Counted from the stretch's first letter, positions 26,786 to 38,152 are shown. The stretch is 64,000 bases of DNA from Oxyruncus cristatus (GCA_013399855.1 VXAY01005675.1:162096-226095); one strand, 5' to 3'. Numbers and translations are program-made. The notes: a model not told the origin generated them from the letters alone.

Positions 26786-26845
26786 AGACTAATAGAATCA
26801 TTTAAGTTGGAAAAGACCTCTCGATCTTGGTAGCCACCCCTGGGC
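26786..26845 (-). mobile_element. CR1 3'-terminal fragment
   Basis: AATAGAATCATTTAAGTTGG followed by AAAAGACCTCT is the reverse complement of the CR1 3' end. The copy is very short and lies in opposite orientation to the flanking CR1 pieces, so it is a separate insertion or a rearranged piece. Confidence 0.65.
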
Positions 26846-26984
26846 TTTTCTCTAGCAAGTCTGGGTTTATCCCTTTCTCCCTTCAAATCTAATGTAAAGT
26901 TCTTTCAGTGAGCCCTGCTAACTCCTGCATAAAGATCCTTTTCCCCCTTTAAGACAGATGAACCCTGTCTGTTGCCAGCAGGGG

Positions 26985-27245
26985 AGACCTTATCACTCCC
27001 TACAGCTATCTGAAAGGAGATTGTGGCGGGGTGGGGGTTGGTCTTTTCTCCCAGGTAACAAGCGATAGAACAAGACAAAATAGCCCCAAGTTGTACCTGG
27101 GGAGGTTTCGGTTGGCTGTTGGGGAAAAAAATAGTAACTAAAAGGGTTATAAAGTATTGGAACATGGGGAAGTGGTTTGAGTCACCATCCCTGGAGGAAC
27201 TTAAAAGGTGTAGCACTGTAGCACTGTGGATGTGGCACTTGGGGT
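26985..27245 (+). mobile_element. CR1 LINE, 3' UTR fragment
   Basis: It carries the well-conserved CR1 block starting at CACTCCCTACAGCTATCTG and GAAAGGAGATTGTGG, then the CTTCTCCCAGGTAACAAG-like block and the CACCATCCCTGGAGGAA motif. It lacks the terminal 8-bp repeats at the right end. A short TGTAGCAC duplication near 27212-27231 is a local change. Confidence 0.85.
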
Positions 27246-27737
27246 CATACCACCCTCAGTGATGGCAGCAGCAGCCCTCTTTGATTTCTAGCATGTCCAT
27301 TCACCCTCCTACTCCCCATACCCCAGCTTCCAGTTAGCCCATGTATCCTTCCTTCTGCCCTACCCTTGCAAACTAGAGCTCAAAATGCACAACCTTATCT
27401 CTCCAGGAGCAAGGAATTTATTGCTCAGTCCAACCATGTTCTCACACACCTGAAGTACGTGGCACTTCCCAAAAGTCTGCTCCAGTCCTGCCCCTCAGAC
27501 AAGGGTTCATACTATCTCTCTTGGAAAGAACAGCTCTAGAGCTGGCAGTAGAAAACCAGATTTGTGTGCAGATACCAGAAAACATTTTATATTTGTGTGT
27601 TCCCTTAAAACCCGCAAACTAGCAGAGTTGGAAGCATTTGGTACCCTTCCCTAACCCAGCCCTAAGAAGTGGCTTATGTACACATCAGTGAGATGGAATT
27701 CATGGGATGGGACTCCCAGTGCTAATGATGAAATCAG
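27246..27737. other. Unassigned spacer within the CR1 cluster
   Basis: No CR1 or other repeat motif is recognised in these 490 bases and no gene is visible. It separates two same-orientation CR1 pieces and may be unique DNA or a decayed repeat. Confidence 0.45.
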
Positions 27738-28640
27738 ATCATCCTGAGTGCCATCACATGGCACATGCTGGAGAACCAGGGGATCAGGCCCAGCCAACAT
27801 GGTTTTACGAAAGGCAGGTCCTGCCTGACCAACCTGATCTCCTTCTGTGACAGGGTGACATGCTTCGTAGAGGAAGGAAAGGCTGTGGATGTGTCTACCT
27901 GGACTTCAGTAAAGCATTTGACACCATGTCCCACAGCATTCTCCGGGAGAAACTGGCTGCTCGTGGTTTGGACAGGTGCACTGGATGAAAAATTGGCTGG
28001 ATGGCTGGGCTCAGAGAGTGGCAGTGGATGGAGTTACATCCAGCTGGTGGCCAGTCACTAGTGATGCTCCCCAGGGCTCGGTATTTGGGCTGGTCCTGTT
28101 TAATATCTTTATCCATGACCTGGACTAGGGGATTGAGTGCATCCTCAGTAAGTTCACAGATGTCACCAAGTTGGGTGGAAGTTCCTGCCCTCCAGAACCT
28201 GGAGGGCAGGAAGGCTGTGCAGAGGGATCTGGACAGGCTGGATTGACGGGCTGAGGCCAACAGCATGGTGTTCAGTAAGCTCGGTTCTGCACCTGGGTCA
28301 TATCACTCTCTACAACTACCTGAAAGGAGATTGTAGGGAGGTGGGGGTCAGTTTCTTCTGCCATATGTCAAATGAAAGGATGAGAGAAAATAGCCTTGTG
28401 TCAGGAGAAGTTCAGATTAGACATTAGATAACTTTTTTTTTCACTGTAAGAGTGGTCAAACATTGGAACAAGTTGCCCAGGGAGGTGGGAGAGTCACTGT
28501 CTCTGGAAGTGTTCAAGAGACATCTTGATGTGACACCTGGGAACTTTGTTTAGGGGTGATTATGGTGGTGCTGGGTTGATGGTTGGACTAGATGATTTTC
28601 AAGGTCTCTTCCACCTTGATGATTCTGTGATTCTATGAAA
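27738..28640 (+). mobile_element. CR1 LINE with reverse-transcriptase remnant and intact 3' end
   Basis: The left half encodes a broken CR1 ORF2 reverse transcriptase. SQHGFTKGRSCLTNLISF is clear, followed after frame changes by a KAFDTM-like active-region remnant, an LGPVLFNIF-like segment and RDLDRLD. The right half is the 3' UTR (TGAAAGGAGATTGTAGGGAG and a TTGCCCAGGGAGGTGG block). It ends in the diagnostic tandem GATTCTGTGATTCTATG at about 28619-28637. A stretch expected between the RT region and the 3' UTR is missing after about 28298, an internal deletion. A perfect 14-bp hairpin at 28182-28212 is unusual for the family. Stops and frameshifts rule out activity. Confidence 0.93.
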
Positions 28641-30999
28641 TTGTCCTCAGGATCAGACCCCACTTGTGGTCCAACAGTGTCCAGCAGCATTCGCCCAGGA
28701 GTGCAAGGCAGTAAATAAAGAGCACTGTGTTCAACCAGAACTAAAGAGTTGATGTAGACATGCTGATATATTCAGCCACTAATACTGGATAAATTTGGTG
28801 TAATGTCTTGTAAAAAAATCTATTTGTCACTTCCAGATGCTTGTGCTTGTAGCTAGTTACTGAGCTTGGGGGGCTCAGATGTAAGTAATTAACATCCTGG
28901 CCCTGTTAACATTCCACTTTCTTTCATTCTGATGAAGCGTCCCATTGTAACACAGACAACAATGAAAAGCATGTCCATTTTCAAATTGTTTAAATATATT
29001 AATCATACCAGGCAGGGTGGGTTTTCATTAATCATTTTTAAACTTAGTGGGGGGGAGGGATTAGCTGACAGGACTGTGCAGTGTCACTGCCAAAAGCCCC
29101 GACTCTTTTAGTAACTGTGTATGAAATTAGAGGAAAAAAATCCTTAGCTTAGTGACCAGACTGAAATATATTTTTACAGCTGCCAAGGTTCTCATTGAAG
29201 ATATAAACCAGAATCTAAAGCGATCCTGTGTATGTGTGTGTTGCATTAAGATATACTACTTACAATGGCACTAACACTAGTTTTGTTGGAGGCTGAATGG
29301 TGGAAGAGGAGGGCAATGCTTGGCAGCAGTTGCACTCTGACCAGCGCTGTGTTATACATCCAAGCAAAATCATTTAGGGAGGCAAGTTTCACATCACTAG
29401 TTGCTGTTTTATTTAGTGTGTGTGTAATGGCTACGAAGGGGCTGGATTCGCTCCTGTGGTGGGATGAGGCTGGGGTTGGTGCATGAGGAGATGCTGCTCC
29501 TGTGAGCAACCTCAGAGACACAGTGGTCTGTCATCACCTCCCTCCCCCTTCCCACCTTACTCCAGTTAGTGCAGGTCACATGAAGGAAAAGTGAGCTCTG
29601 CTGCAGTGATCCTGCCTTCAGGCTGGGAAATCTTTTAAGGAGTCTCTTCTATCCCCAAAGTGCCTGAAGAACAGTTTCTTGCTTGATCAAAAAATGAACA
29701 GGAGTGAGAAGCTCAGGCACCAGATAAAACTCAGTCTCACCACTCAGCTGGTGGGCTGGTGCAAATTCAGCTTCAAGGGCTACAGGGGAGCAGTGCAAAA
29801 CTGAAACTCAACACAGAGAACTTTGCTTAAGTTTTTGCTAACTGAAACTCAAATACTTTATGTAGTGCCCAAAGAAATGATTTGGAAGTGACTTTGGGCT
29901 GGTGAGAGCTGCCAGATTGCTGGCACTGGGATCTGAAGCATCTTGTGAAGACTTAGCAACCTCCCTGCAGCTGAAGGCGGGGATTCATAGTCAGCTTATG
30001 CTGATTTAAAACTGTGACAAAACAGAAGGAGGCTGTACTGCCTCCTTAGACCATGACACAGCACTGTGAATAATGACAGGTCCTCTGAAGTCAGTGGGCT
30101 TTCATGGAAGAGGATGCTAGATCCAGTAACACAGTAAGTGTTCCTATGTATAGCCTGGTTGAACCTCAGGAGCTGTTCTCTGGGTGAAGTCCCCCCAGTA
30201 TTTACCAGCTATCTTATTTTTGTGCAGACTGGTGCTGACTGTCCTACTCCCTGCAGTCCCCATTGCAAATCAGATGTTCATCACTCTCTTAGACCTCACT
30301 AATGATGTTCAAAATTATTGAAGCCTCTATTGTATCCACAGGATACAATATACCCACCTTCCGTCTGCTGAAACCAACACAGGCGTTAACAGTGGAAACA
30401 CTTAAAAATCTTGAAGTTGTTTGTATTTTAGTAGCTGGGCTTGATGCATTAACCTATTGTTCACAGGTCTCTCACTAAGTAACACTTTTAGGTAAATAAA
30501 ACAAGGAAGACAACCTTTTGCCCAAATCCAAACTTAATTGAAAGATTTGACTTTCTCTAGTCCAAACACTTCCACCTATAGAATGAATTTTCTTTTACTG
30601 AAGCATTTTCTTTCTTAGGGGCTGGCCATATTTCCTTTTCATTCTGCCATATGAACTCCAAGAATGATCAAAGTCTCAAATGGAATCCCAGCTGAAAGTG
30701 TTTACAAGAAACTGGAGATAATAAAACAAATATTATAAGACCACTTATATGAGCAGTTTTCATAAAAAATGAGCAACTGGGAAATATCTTTGCAAGTCCT
30801 CTTTTTAGTTCATTTAGTGCTTCTGTGTATGAGCTCTGAAGATCTAGTGTCATAATTCATAAGTACCATAAGGCTGTTTCCACTTAGAGATTTTCAGCAA
30901 ATTTTGCAAATAAACAAATAGCTTCATGACATTTATTAAATTCCAACTGAACAAGATGAAGATATCTGAGCAAAACAAGGTACAAAATAAAGGAATAGT
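28641..30999. other. Unique non-coding DNA
   Basis: No recognised gene or repeat family. Open frames stay under 95 codons. Confidence 0.55.
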
Positions 31000-31075
31000 C
31001 ACAGATCATAAATAATAGTTTATAAATTGCAGACTATAAATGAAAATTTATAAATCACAGATTATAAATTGTAAT
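31000..31075. repeat. 28-bp imperfect tandem repeat, about 2.7 copies
   Basis: Units start at 31000, 31028 and 31056, each beginning with a CACAG/TGCAG-like heptamer and carrying ATAAAT twice. The third copy is partial. It is an AT-rich minisatellite-like array with no obvious function. Confidence 0.8.
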
Positions 31076-32174
31076 TGTCCTTCAAAATCTCCCACCTAGA
31101 CTTTTGAATTTCCTTTCTGATGGTGATGGCCTAATTCATGTTCAAGTTATCACTTGGTACTTGCAATAAATTCTTTACATGAATGCAAAAAGAAATATTA
31201 CTTTGTTCTATTAATTATGTTAGAAAATGCTGTGCAACATTGGAAATATACCCTTTCAAATGAATGGAAATCAGATGCAGCCCTGGTTTTTCACAGTCTA
31301 TTTATCTCACTTTTAACAAAAAAAGTGCAAAGAAACATGAAATGGGTCTAGAAGGGCAAGTAGTATTGTAACATTTTCCTGGAGAAAGGAATAATTTGGA
31401 TTTTTTCCTGCTGACTGAATCTGAAGCACATTTGAAAAATGATCAAGAGGCATACGTCTGAAATCTTCAAGGAATATTAAGGCTAACAGGCTAAATGTCT
31501 GCCTTTGAGATGGTCTAGGGAATGCAGATTGGCTAAATGATGTCCAGCCTTTGAAAACCTGGATATACTCCAATTTGGTGCTTGGAGAAAAGGGCCTTAA
31601 AGAGTCTTTGGTATCTGTGTCTATTGTTCAACAGAACATCTTGAGCTGGGTAAAAGATGGATGTAATTTGTGAGAATCTAAACCTAAGGCAGCATCTCTT
31701 GCCCTTATATGCACTGCTTCAAAGACTTCCTGTGAAGTCTTGAAGATCAAGGAAAAGGGAAAGATGAAGGAAAAGGGAATGAACTATCTCAGTCTGACCT
31801 GCCCTTTGGCCAAGCTGTCTGGGGAGGTGGCACATGGAGGCTTTTGAGTCATTCTGCTCTCCAACCTTGCAAGGGAAATGAGGTCCTTAAACTCACGAGT
31901 GGGTGGTATTGCTTCTGCCTTTGTCAGCCTCATCAGCTGTACCACCATAGGGACCAGAGGATCTGGGAGGTCATGTGCTGCTGCTGGCTGGGGAGTTGCA
32001 CGCTTTCTCTCCCACACACTAGAAAGGGAAATGTGCTTCAAGGTTTACATCCTTTTTTACCACCTTGACTGGAAGAGAATGCCCAGCTGCTAAATTGTGG
32101 AAGTTGACACGCCATATGTAGGATGGAAAAAGTCCTGTCAGAAATGGACTTGTGAAGAGAATGAAGAAAACAGC
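31076..32174. other. Unique non-coding DNA
   Basis: No recognised gene. It is the sequence flanking the LTR on its left. Confidence 0.55.
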
Positions 32175-32179
32175 CTAAA
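32175..32179. repeat. Target-site duplication, left copy (CTAAA)
   Basis: CTAAA immediately precedes the TG start of the LTR and is repeated right after its CA end at 32635-32639. Confidence 0.6.
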
Positions 32180-32447
32180 TGCTATAAAATCAGAAGTTTT
32201 TAATGTTGTTTAAACGTGTTTCAAAATGGCTTTTTTGTAAGTTTTTGCTAAGTCACAGTTTCTTCTTCCCAAAATCCCCCTCGAAAACTGTTATCTTTAC
32301 TCAGGAATGTGCTGGGAAGATATCTAGAAGTTTTCCTATTGGCCTTTGTTAACCCTTTCCTATTGGATGTTAACCCTTACTTGTTACTGGTGGATTCTGT
32401 AAACCTCCAGAGATTTCTATTGGTGTTTATCTGATCCCCCTAAAACC

Positions 32448-32453
32448 TATATA
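32448..32453 (+). promoter_or_regulatory. LTR TATA box
   Basis: CCTATATAGACC is a good TATA motif positioned upstream of the polyadenylation signal as in LTR promoters. Start of R is expected about 25 bases downstream. Confidence 0.65.
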
Positions 32454-32466
32454 GACCCCAACCCAT

Positions 32467-32472
32467 AATAAA
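32467..32472 (+). promoter_or_regulatory. LTR polyadenylation signal
   Basis: AATAAA is followed by a CT-rich stretch (TCTCTCTCTCTCGCTCG), the expected arrangement for cleavage at the R/U5 border. Confidence 0.65.
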
Positions 32473-32634
32473 TCTCTCTCTCTCGCTCGTCTCTCTCCTC
32501 TGGTCTGCGTGAGTCCTTGCTGGGCTCCCTGGGACCAGGCGGAAGGGGGGCAGGGGGGGGGAGCATTGATTCACCAGGTAATGGGCTTATAACCCAAACC
32601 TGGGGTGCCCCCATTTTTTCCAATCACCGCCGCA

Positions 32635-32639
32635 CTAAA
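32635..32639. repeat. Target-site duplication, right copy (CTAAA)
   Basis: Exact repeat of 32175-32179, immediately after the LTR's terminal CA. Confidence 0.6.
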
Positions 32640-33972
32640 TGAAAACATAGGGCAGGACTCAGGAAGAAATAACTTGGAGGGACTCAGGTCAAGTTTCTGG
32701 AAGCCCACAGCTCTATCAGTTGCAAACAATGAAAGTAATTGGGAAATTAAAAAAAAAGTTTGACAAAACAAATGTAGTTTGTAGTCCATGCCCCCCTTGA
32801 CTCTGTACAGTGTGAAAAGGATCTTTTTAATCCCAACAGCAGAGCCTCACCAGTGCTTGCAGTCCCAGTTCTGTTCCTGCTGCCTGGGGAACAATGTGGG
32901 AGAAGATGTAAAACTACTGAATGACAAAGGAAATCTTTAGTGAAATATTCTGAAAGATGATTAGCTGGAACACATTACACAGATTCAGCAAATACCTAAA
33001 ATTCCCATTGGGTTGGATTTGATGATGAGAGGGTCATCTTGAGAAGTGACAAACTTAACAAGTTTATAAAGTCCCAAGGGATTTTAGAAAGTATTATTAA
33101 GCTTCGGTGAAGACTAAAAAGGGAGCTCTGCTCATGTCTCAGGATAGTCTTGCCTCCAAGAGTACACTGTTTCTGGTCACTTAAAAGTCTTTAGAGTGTG
33201 CTGTTCTTTGTTTCTATTTTGCTTCACAATTGTCCCCAAAGTGAAAAGTACTTCAGATAAAACAGAAAGAAACTGATTAGCAAGTTCTACCAAGTGCACA
33301 ACATCCAGCCTCCTGAATTTAGACCAAGCCAAGAAAAATAATGGAAATTTTTAGTGTGTATGAAAATGGTTATTGTCACAAGTTCAAAGTTAATCAACTA
33401 GTTTTCTGCATACTTAATCTGCTTTTCAGATTTCAGAAGTATACTCAAAATCTATTGCTGGTATGTCCAATTATTACAATAAACATTCAGTTTTGTGCTG
33501 GCATCTAGGGCCCTAATTATGCATTTGCTTGTTTGCTTTTCAAAGCACAAGTAAGCTATGCCAGTTTTCCTGATACTTGAAAATAAAAAGAATGGACGAT
33601 TTTGAGGCAGTAAAATTTGATTGTGAGGGTTATGAACAACTAAAAATCTGTGTTCACAGATGATAGAATGGAAATTGCATTCAGTCTTCACTGTTGTGAT
33701 TTTCTGGTGTACAACCATAACAAAATATTGTTAGCCAGCTTTGATGGAAGATGCAAGTCTGTTACTCTGACAGTCTGTGGAAATAACAAAAAGCCTTTGT
33801 CTCAGATGTGGAAGGATCACCAGCATCATTTCTGGCTCTCTAAACACAGCTCTAGTCTAAAATTTTTTATGCATCCATACAAAATAATGGAAATGAAGGC
33901 GCATAGCCAAAATCCCTATCTTGTCCCGGGAAAGCATTTTAAGAAAGCTGACTGTCTATAGGCAGCACTTAC
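32640..33972. other. Unique non-coding DNA
   Basis: No retroviral internal sequence follows the LTR. No gene or repeat family is recognised. Confidence 0.55.
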
Positions 33973-34035
33973 TGGAATCCTGTCATAAAACAAATGAAGT
34001 CTGAGCTTATGGTAGCCCGAGATGTGCCAGGCCTC
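33973..34035 (-). other. Candidate internal exon (63 bp, phase 0-0)
   Basis: On the minus strand a superb acceptor (TCTCATTTTCTTTTCAG) is followed by 63 bases and a GTAAGT donor. Exactly 21 codons are open in frame 1 (EAWHISGYHKLRLHLFYDR, then IP). Together with the units at 36027-36062 and 35280-35346 it keeps one frame open for 55 codons in compatible phases. No family is recognised. A non-coding RNA exon or a decoy remains possible. Confidence 0.22.
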
Positions 34036-35279
34036 CTGAAAAGAAAATGAGATAGGAAGCAGGTTCTGTTTCCATCATGCAGGAAACATCAGCAGTGAAT
34101 TTTCTTGTACAGAGCTGTGCTGCTTCTGGTACTCAAACCAGTTCACTAAAAGACAGTGTGATTCTCCTTGCCCTCTTCTGCATATGCTAGTCCATTTGGA
34201 TCTTCCTTAAATAAACAAGAAAATGTGTCTCTAAGTTCTCGATCCAGATTTCCCTTCCACGAGGTGAAAGATAAGAGCTGTTGAGGTCACGTAGGCTCTA
34301 TTTATTTTGCTATTTTATTTTATTGAAGGAGGGCTAGCACAGGGTGAGGGCTGCTGGGGTAGGTGCTGTGCAAGCAGAGGACAAAGGCATGGGTGCCTGT
34401 TGCAAGGTGATGGGGCAATACCAGTCCTGCAGCCCTGGAGAGTGATGCTCTTTTGTGCCATCATTGAGGAAAGCCAGCTAGGTCTTGTTACCACTTGGCC
34501 TTATGAAGAAAGGGTTAATCACCCCAGGTTTTGCCAGCTGGGGAGGCACTGAGCCAAAATAAAATTGGGAGGGGAAGCAGGACAACTAGCTCTTTGGAGT
34601 GGGAGGGGGAGAGAGGTTGCCAGGCCTCGCTGTTTGTGTTTTTATTTCTGTTTTATGTTCTGTTTTGAAATAAAACACATCATTACACCTCTGCAAACTA
34701 CTGCATTTTATAAGCCGGCCCAGAAGTACAGCTTACAGTCTCATGGAAACAAAGTCTAGGGGCACACATAAGAATACAAAGGCAAAAGAAGACGGGCTGT
34801 GGTCTCAGCAGCTACTTGTCCTGGCAGGAGCAAGTATCTGCATAAAAGCAAGGCTAGGAAAACATCCATTTGATATACTTTCCAAACTGCAGCTTGAGTC
34901 AGTCATGGCCCTTTTCATGCTCAGCTCTTCTGTTTCAGTCCTACTACTTCTTGTTTTTCAAATAGACTATTTGCTGCAGGAATTTTGCTTTAATTTAACA
35001 GGCAGCTGGAGCTTAATAAACATGATTTTCCACGGTAGTATTTTGTATCAGTACTTGATAATGGCACACCTGTAAACACCCTCTATAATGAGCACCTTTA
35101 GATACCTGTGGAATCCGCCTGCTGTGGTTAGCGTGGTGGGGACGCCGGGTAACAACGCTGGGGCAGTTTAAGCCCAAACTTTCTTTAAAGCATTTTCCCC
35201 CTGCTTCCTAATCTCCCCTGACATAATGTTGAAAGTTATTACTTAGCTGCATGAAGAAAACCATCTGTCAATTATTTAC
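34036..35279. other. Unique non-coding DNA
   Basis: No repeat family is recognised. An AATAAA lies near 34668. The part at 35110-35280 is somewhat CpG-bearing, with a homeodomain-like CAATTATT and an X-box-like GGGTAACAACG, but no binding can be inferred from single motifs. Confidence 0.45.
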
Positions 35280-35346
35280 CTGCTCGCATGTGGGACCAGG
35301 TACCCAGAAGCTGTTACTGCAAGCCAAGGCAACTACTGCCGAGCTT
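35280..35346 (-). other. Candidate internal exon (67 bp)
   Basis: The minus-strand acceptor GATTTCTGCTTTCTTAG is followed by 67 bases and a donor GAGCAG/GTAAAT. One frame is open with phase-2 entry and phase-0 exit (SSAVVALACSNSFWVPGPTC, then EQ). The exit phase matches the entry of the 33973-34035 unit, and the entry phase matches the exit of 36027-36062. It lies in a slightly CpG-richer, complex segment. Confidence 0.2.
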
Positions 35347-36026
35347 CTAAGAAAGCAGAAATCAAATTGCAGTCATCTGATTGAACCATCTATCTAGGTT
35401 AAGTCAATAATAATAAAAAAAAAATCTGTTCTCTGTCAGAGAACAACTGAGATTCCTCCAAATACCATTTTTCACATCCAAGTCACAGCTGAATAGTCCT
35501 TAAACTTCTTTTGAGAGCTCTCGGAAAACAAAATTTTTAGCAGCTGTAAGTAAGTATTTAAGTGCACATCTTGCTGAATATAGGCACAGAGATTGTTCAT
35601 GCTCATCTATGAAGTGTATCCTCATGTGTGTCACAAAAATGCTAACATCTGAGCTCCAGTTAGCATCCAGAGTTCTCCTGTCATAAATTACAAAATTTAA
35701 TGTTTCTCCAGTTTTCCTGACATGAAAACTGGACTTTCTGGAAGTACTTGGTGTCTGCAGAAGCCCAGTCCTGTCACTGAGTTGAAATACAATTTCAGTT
35801 GAACTAGACCCTGAATAGAGGGTTTTGGCTATATGTGCCTTGACTAAAATGCCCATTTTTTTGCCTCACAGCCTGCAAATAACAGGAAATTCTACCAAAG
35901 GTCTCGTGAGACTGCTTGGAAAGACCATCTAGGAAAAAAGTCACTCTTGAAGAAACTCATGAGCTGTAGGCAGATTTTTGCTAATGTTATTTTAAATTAG
36001 ATATTTTCTATGATTGGTAGACTCAC

Positions 36027-36062
36027 TTGAGGCCTATGGATTTCTTATTGGCCTCTCTGGAG
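36027..36062 (-). other. Candidate small exon (36 bp)
   Basis: An outstanding minus-strand acceptor (CTGTTTTTCTCTTTTTAAG) precedes 36 bases and a TCAA/GTGAGT donor. In frame 2 it reads SREANKKSIGL and connects in phase to 35280-35346. Its small size makes it a weak candidate taken alone. Confidence 0.13.
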
Positions 36063-38010
36063 CTTAAAAAGAGAAAAACAGGACTTCTTGTTTTAGGCTT
36101 GTTTGCTTAAATTTGCTGTAGCGTAGTCTTCAGTGGAGACTGCCTCCCTGGGTTCATAGAACTGGAAAAGAGACTAAAAGTGTTTAAGAGAATCCTTGCT
36201 TAAAATTAGAAGATATATATTGATAAACAAAGATTCTGCCATTTAAAAATCTGGCTCAGGCTATCAACGTTTTGATTTTTGTTACAATTTTTTTTGCCTC
36301 TGGTAATTTCTAAGGAGAGGCTGGCAGTTCTGAAACAGAATTGTCTAGATGAGTCTTTACTGACACCCTGAATCCATGCTGGGTAAAGCTGGTTGGTTTG
36401 GTGGGGTGCCTCATCTGAGATTTACCAAAAGAAAAAGAAATTCCCAATGAATTTATGCCATATATCAGCAGCAATATTGCCAGACATGGAGAGGGTTAAA
36501 ACACTTGCTAATAGATAATTCCAGGCATATATTACTCACTTCACTGTAGAAAGACTGAAAACTTCAGGAATATGTTTTTCCTCCAATCCTACAAACTGGA
36601 TGGAATAATAGAACTGTTTCCTTGAATTATATACTCACAAATCAGAGCAGTTATAACTTGAACTTCCAGAAATAGCATGCTAAAGATTCTGTAGAAGATA
36701 AACTGGGATTACATTTGCTGTAAATAGTCAGCATTCATGTAGCAGTGTGTCAGCTACTGGAATAACTGTGTTGGCCTTAACCTTGCAGGTGATCTTTTAT
36801 TGTGGATGCTCCATCTTTTCAAGAGTAAAAAGAAGAGGAAAACAAAGCACACTTAGTCTCGGTTACAGTGAGATCAGTCAGGTCAGTGCTGAGCATTTTC
36901 ATAAATCCCAGAGAATGGAAGCTAAGCTGCTTGTTGTGCTGGCTGGATAGGAAAAATGTGGAATCTATAGAAGCCAGAAGCAAAATGGCCAGCTTAAGGC
37001 AGCATTATCAGCAGCTGGTTTTTGGTCTTAAATAGAATGTGCTTTTTAAGGAGGTCTGTTGGGAATATTCCTACAACTAAGTGAACCCATAACAGTGTGC
37101 AGCTGATGACTAAGTAAATGGAGATGGAGGAGAGTTCAATGTTTCCCAAAGGAGTTGCCATATTTCTTTCCAGGATTTCTTGGACAGAAGTATATGTGTG
37201 AGCTGTTTGTGATGCCTTCATAATAAGTATGGTCCTTGTGAGACCTAGTATGCGCACACTGCTCCAATGTTTTGGTGTGTGCAATGCATCCAACACACTT
37301 GGCACACCTCAGGCTGCACCTGTACTCATCACACAGGGCTAAGCCCTGGCACCTGATCATCCATACTGTTAAATTGCAACATGATGCTGGCTCTGTTTGG
37401 GCCAACAGTTGTCCTCCCAGACAATTTGTGGGTATGGAAATCCTTCGGTGTTGGAAGGTAAAGCAGGATGAGTGGGAACTGTGCTCAGTCCATTGGCAGA
37501 AGTGCAGGAGAATGGGCCCTGCACTGTTGTGTTTCATGTTAAAAACATGACCTCTGTGTACAGACTGCAGAGCTGAGCTAGGATGCCTTTTGCTGCTCTA
37601 CAGGGGGCCTGTCTGAGATGTGCACTGTGGGATGTCCCAGAGAGTTGTACAAAATCTCCAGATTTTCCCAAGGCAGAAACAGAAAATTGGAAGAATTTAC
37701 ATAAAGAATATTTCAGGATTTGTAATTTTTTAACAATTTTGCCAGCCTCTGGTGTTGCTCTTGCATACAAGATGCTGCACAGTCAATGAAGCAATGAAGA
37801 ATTCACTGCTTTGCTACAACTTAAATATAAACTCTATTTACAGCTCACAATCCAAGGATGCTGAGACCTAACCATAGATACTAGTGTGTTCTAGATCCTA
37901 CTCTTTTTGGTTCTTAAAACCACCTCTTCCATTCAGGACTGGCTTTTTCAAAACATAGTTACTTTTCAGTTTATGATTTCTTTTTAAGAATACTTAATTT
38001 TTACCTGCAG
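36063..38010. other. Unique non-coding DNA
   Basis: No gene or repeat family is recognised. The minus-strand open frames at 36994-37537 are chance-like. Confidence 0.5.
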
Positions 38011-38075
38011 TTGGAGCAGCTTGACACCACAGAGGACTACTGTCATGGGCACACATGCAGCAAATGCCATTGGAG
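38011..38075 (+). other. Candidate internal exon (65 bp)
   Basis: A good acceptor (AATTTTTACCTGCAG) and an ideal donor (TTGGAG/GTAAGT) bracket 65 bases. Frame 1 is open (LEQLDTTEDYCHGHTCSKCH, then W), exits in phase 2 and joins the entry of 42159-42324. A second frame is also open, so the coding frame is not forced. The CxxC-like CSKC is too little to call a metal-binding domain. Confidence 0.22.
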
Positions 38076-38129
38076 GTAAGTCAGCCCTTTCAAAGACATT
38101 TTTAAAATATCATCTCCACAGCTGGTTTG

Positions 38130-38152
38130 GCCATTTGTTAAAAACAAATGGC
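38130..38152. repeat. Perfect 10-bp inverted repeat, 3-base loop
   Basis: GCCATTTGTT and its exact complement AACAAATGGC are separated by AAA. It could form a small hairpin. It lies 55 bp downstream of the donor of the 38011-38075 candidate. No terminator or microRNA-length extension is seen. Confidence 0.8.

Larger units (their letters stand above)
32180..32634 (+). mobile_element. Solo LTR of an endogenous retrovirus
   Basis: A 455-bp unit begins TGC and ends GCA (short inverted termini) and is flanked by a direct CTAAA duplication. Inside, in order, are a TATA box (32448-32453), an AATAAA signal about 14 bases further on (32467-32472), a CT-rich stretch, and a GC-rich, G-run-bearing U5-like part. 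This U3-R-U5 order on the + strand is typical of retroviral LTRs. No primer-binding site, gag, pol, env or second LTR is seen on either side, so it looks like the single LTR left by recombination of a provirus. The family is not named; class cannot be decided from the LTR alone, although a 5-bp duplication narrows it. The 5' end rests mainly on the duplication. Confidence 0.72.

Noticed and set aside
27765..28061. Possible protein gene with RT-like sequence
   Set aside because: It is a decayed CR1 ORF2 piece with frame breaks, part of the LINE copy and not a host gene.
32640..34300. Internal retroviral genes downstream of the LTR
   Set aside because: No primer-binding site, gag, pol or env resemblance is visible, so the LTR is solo.
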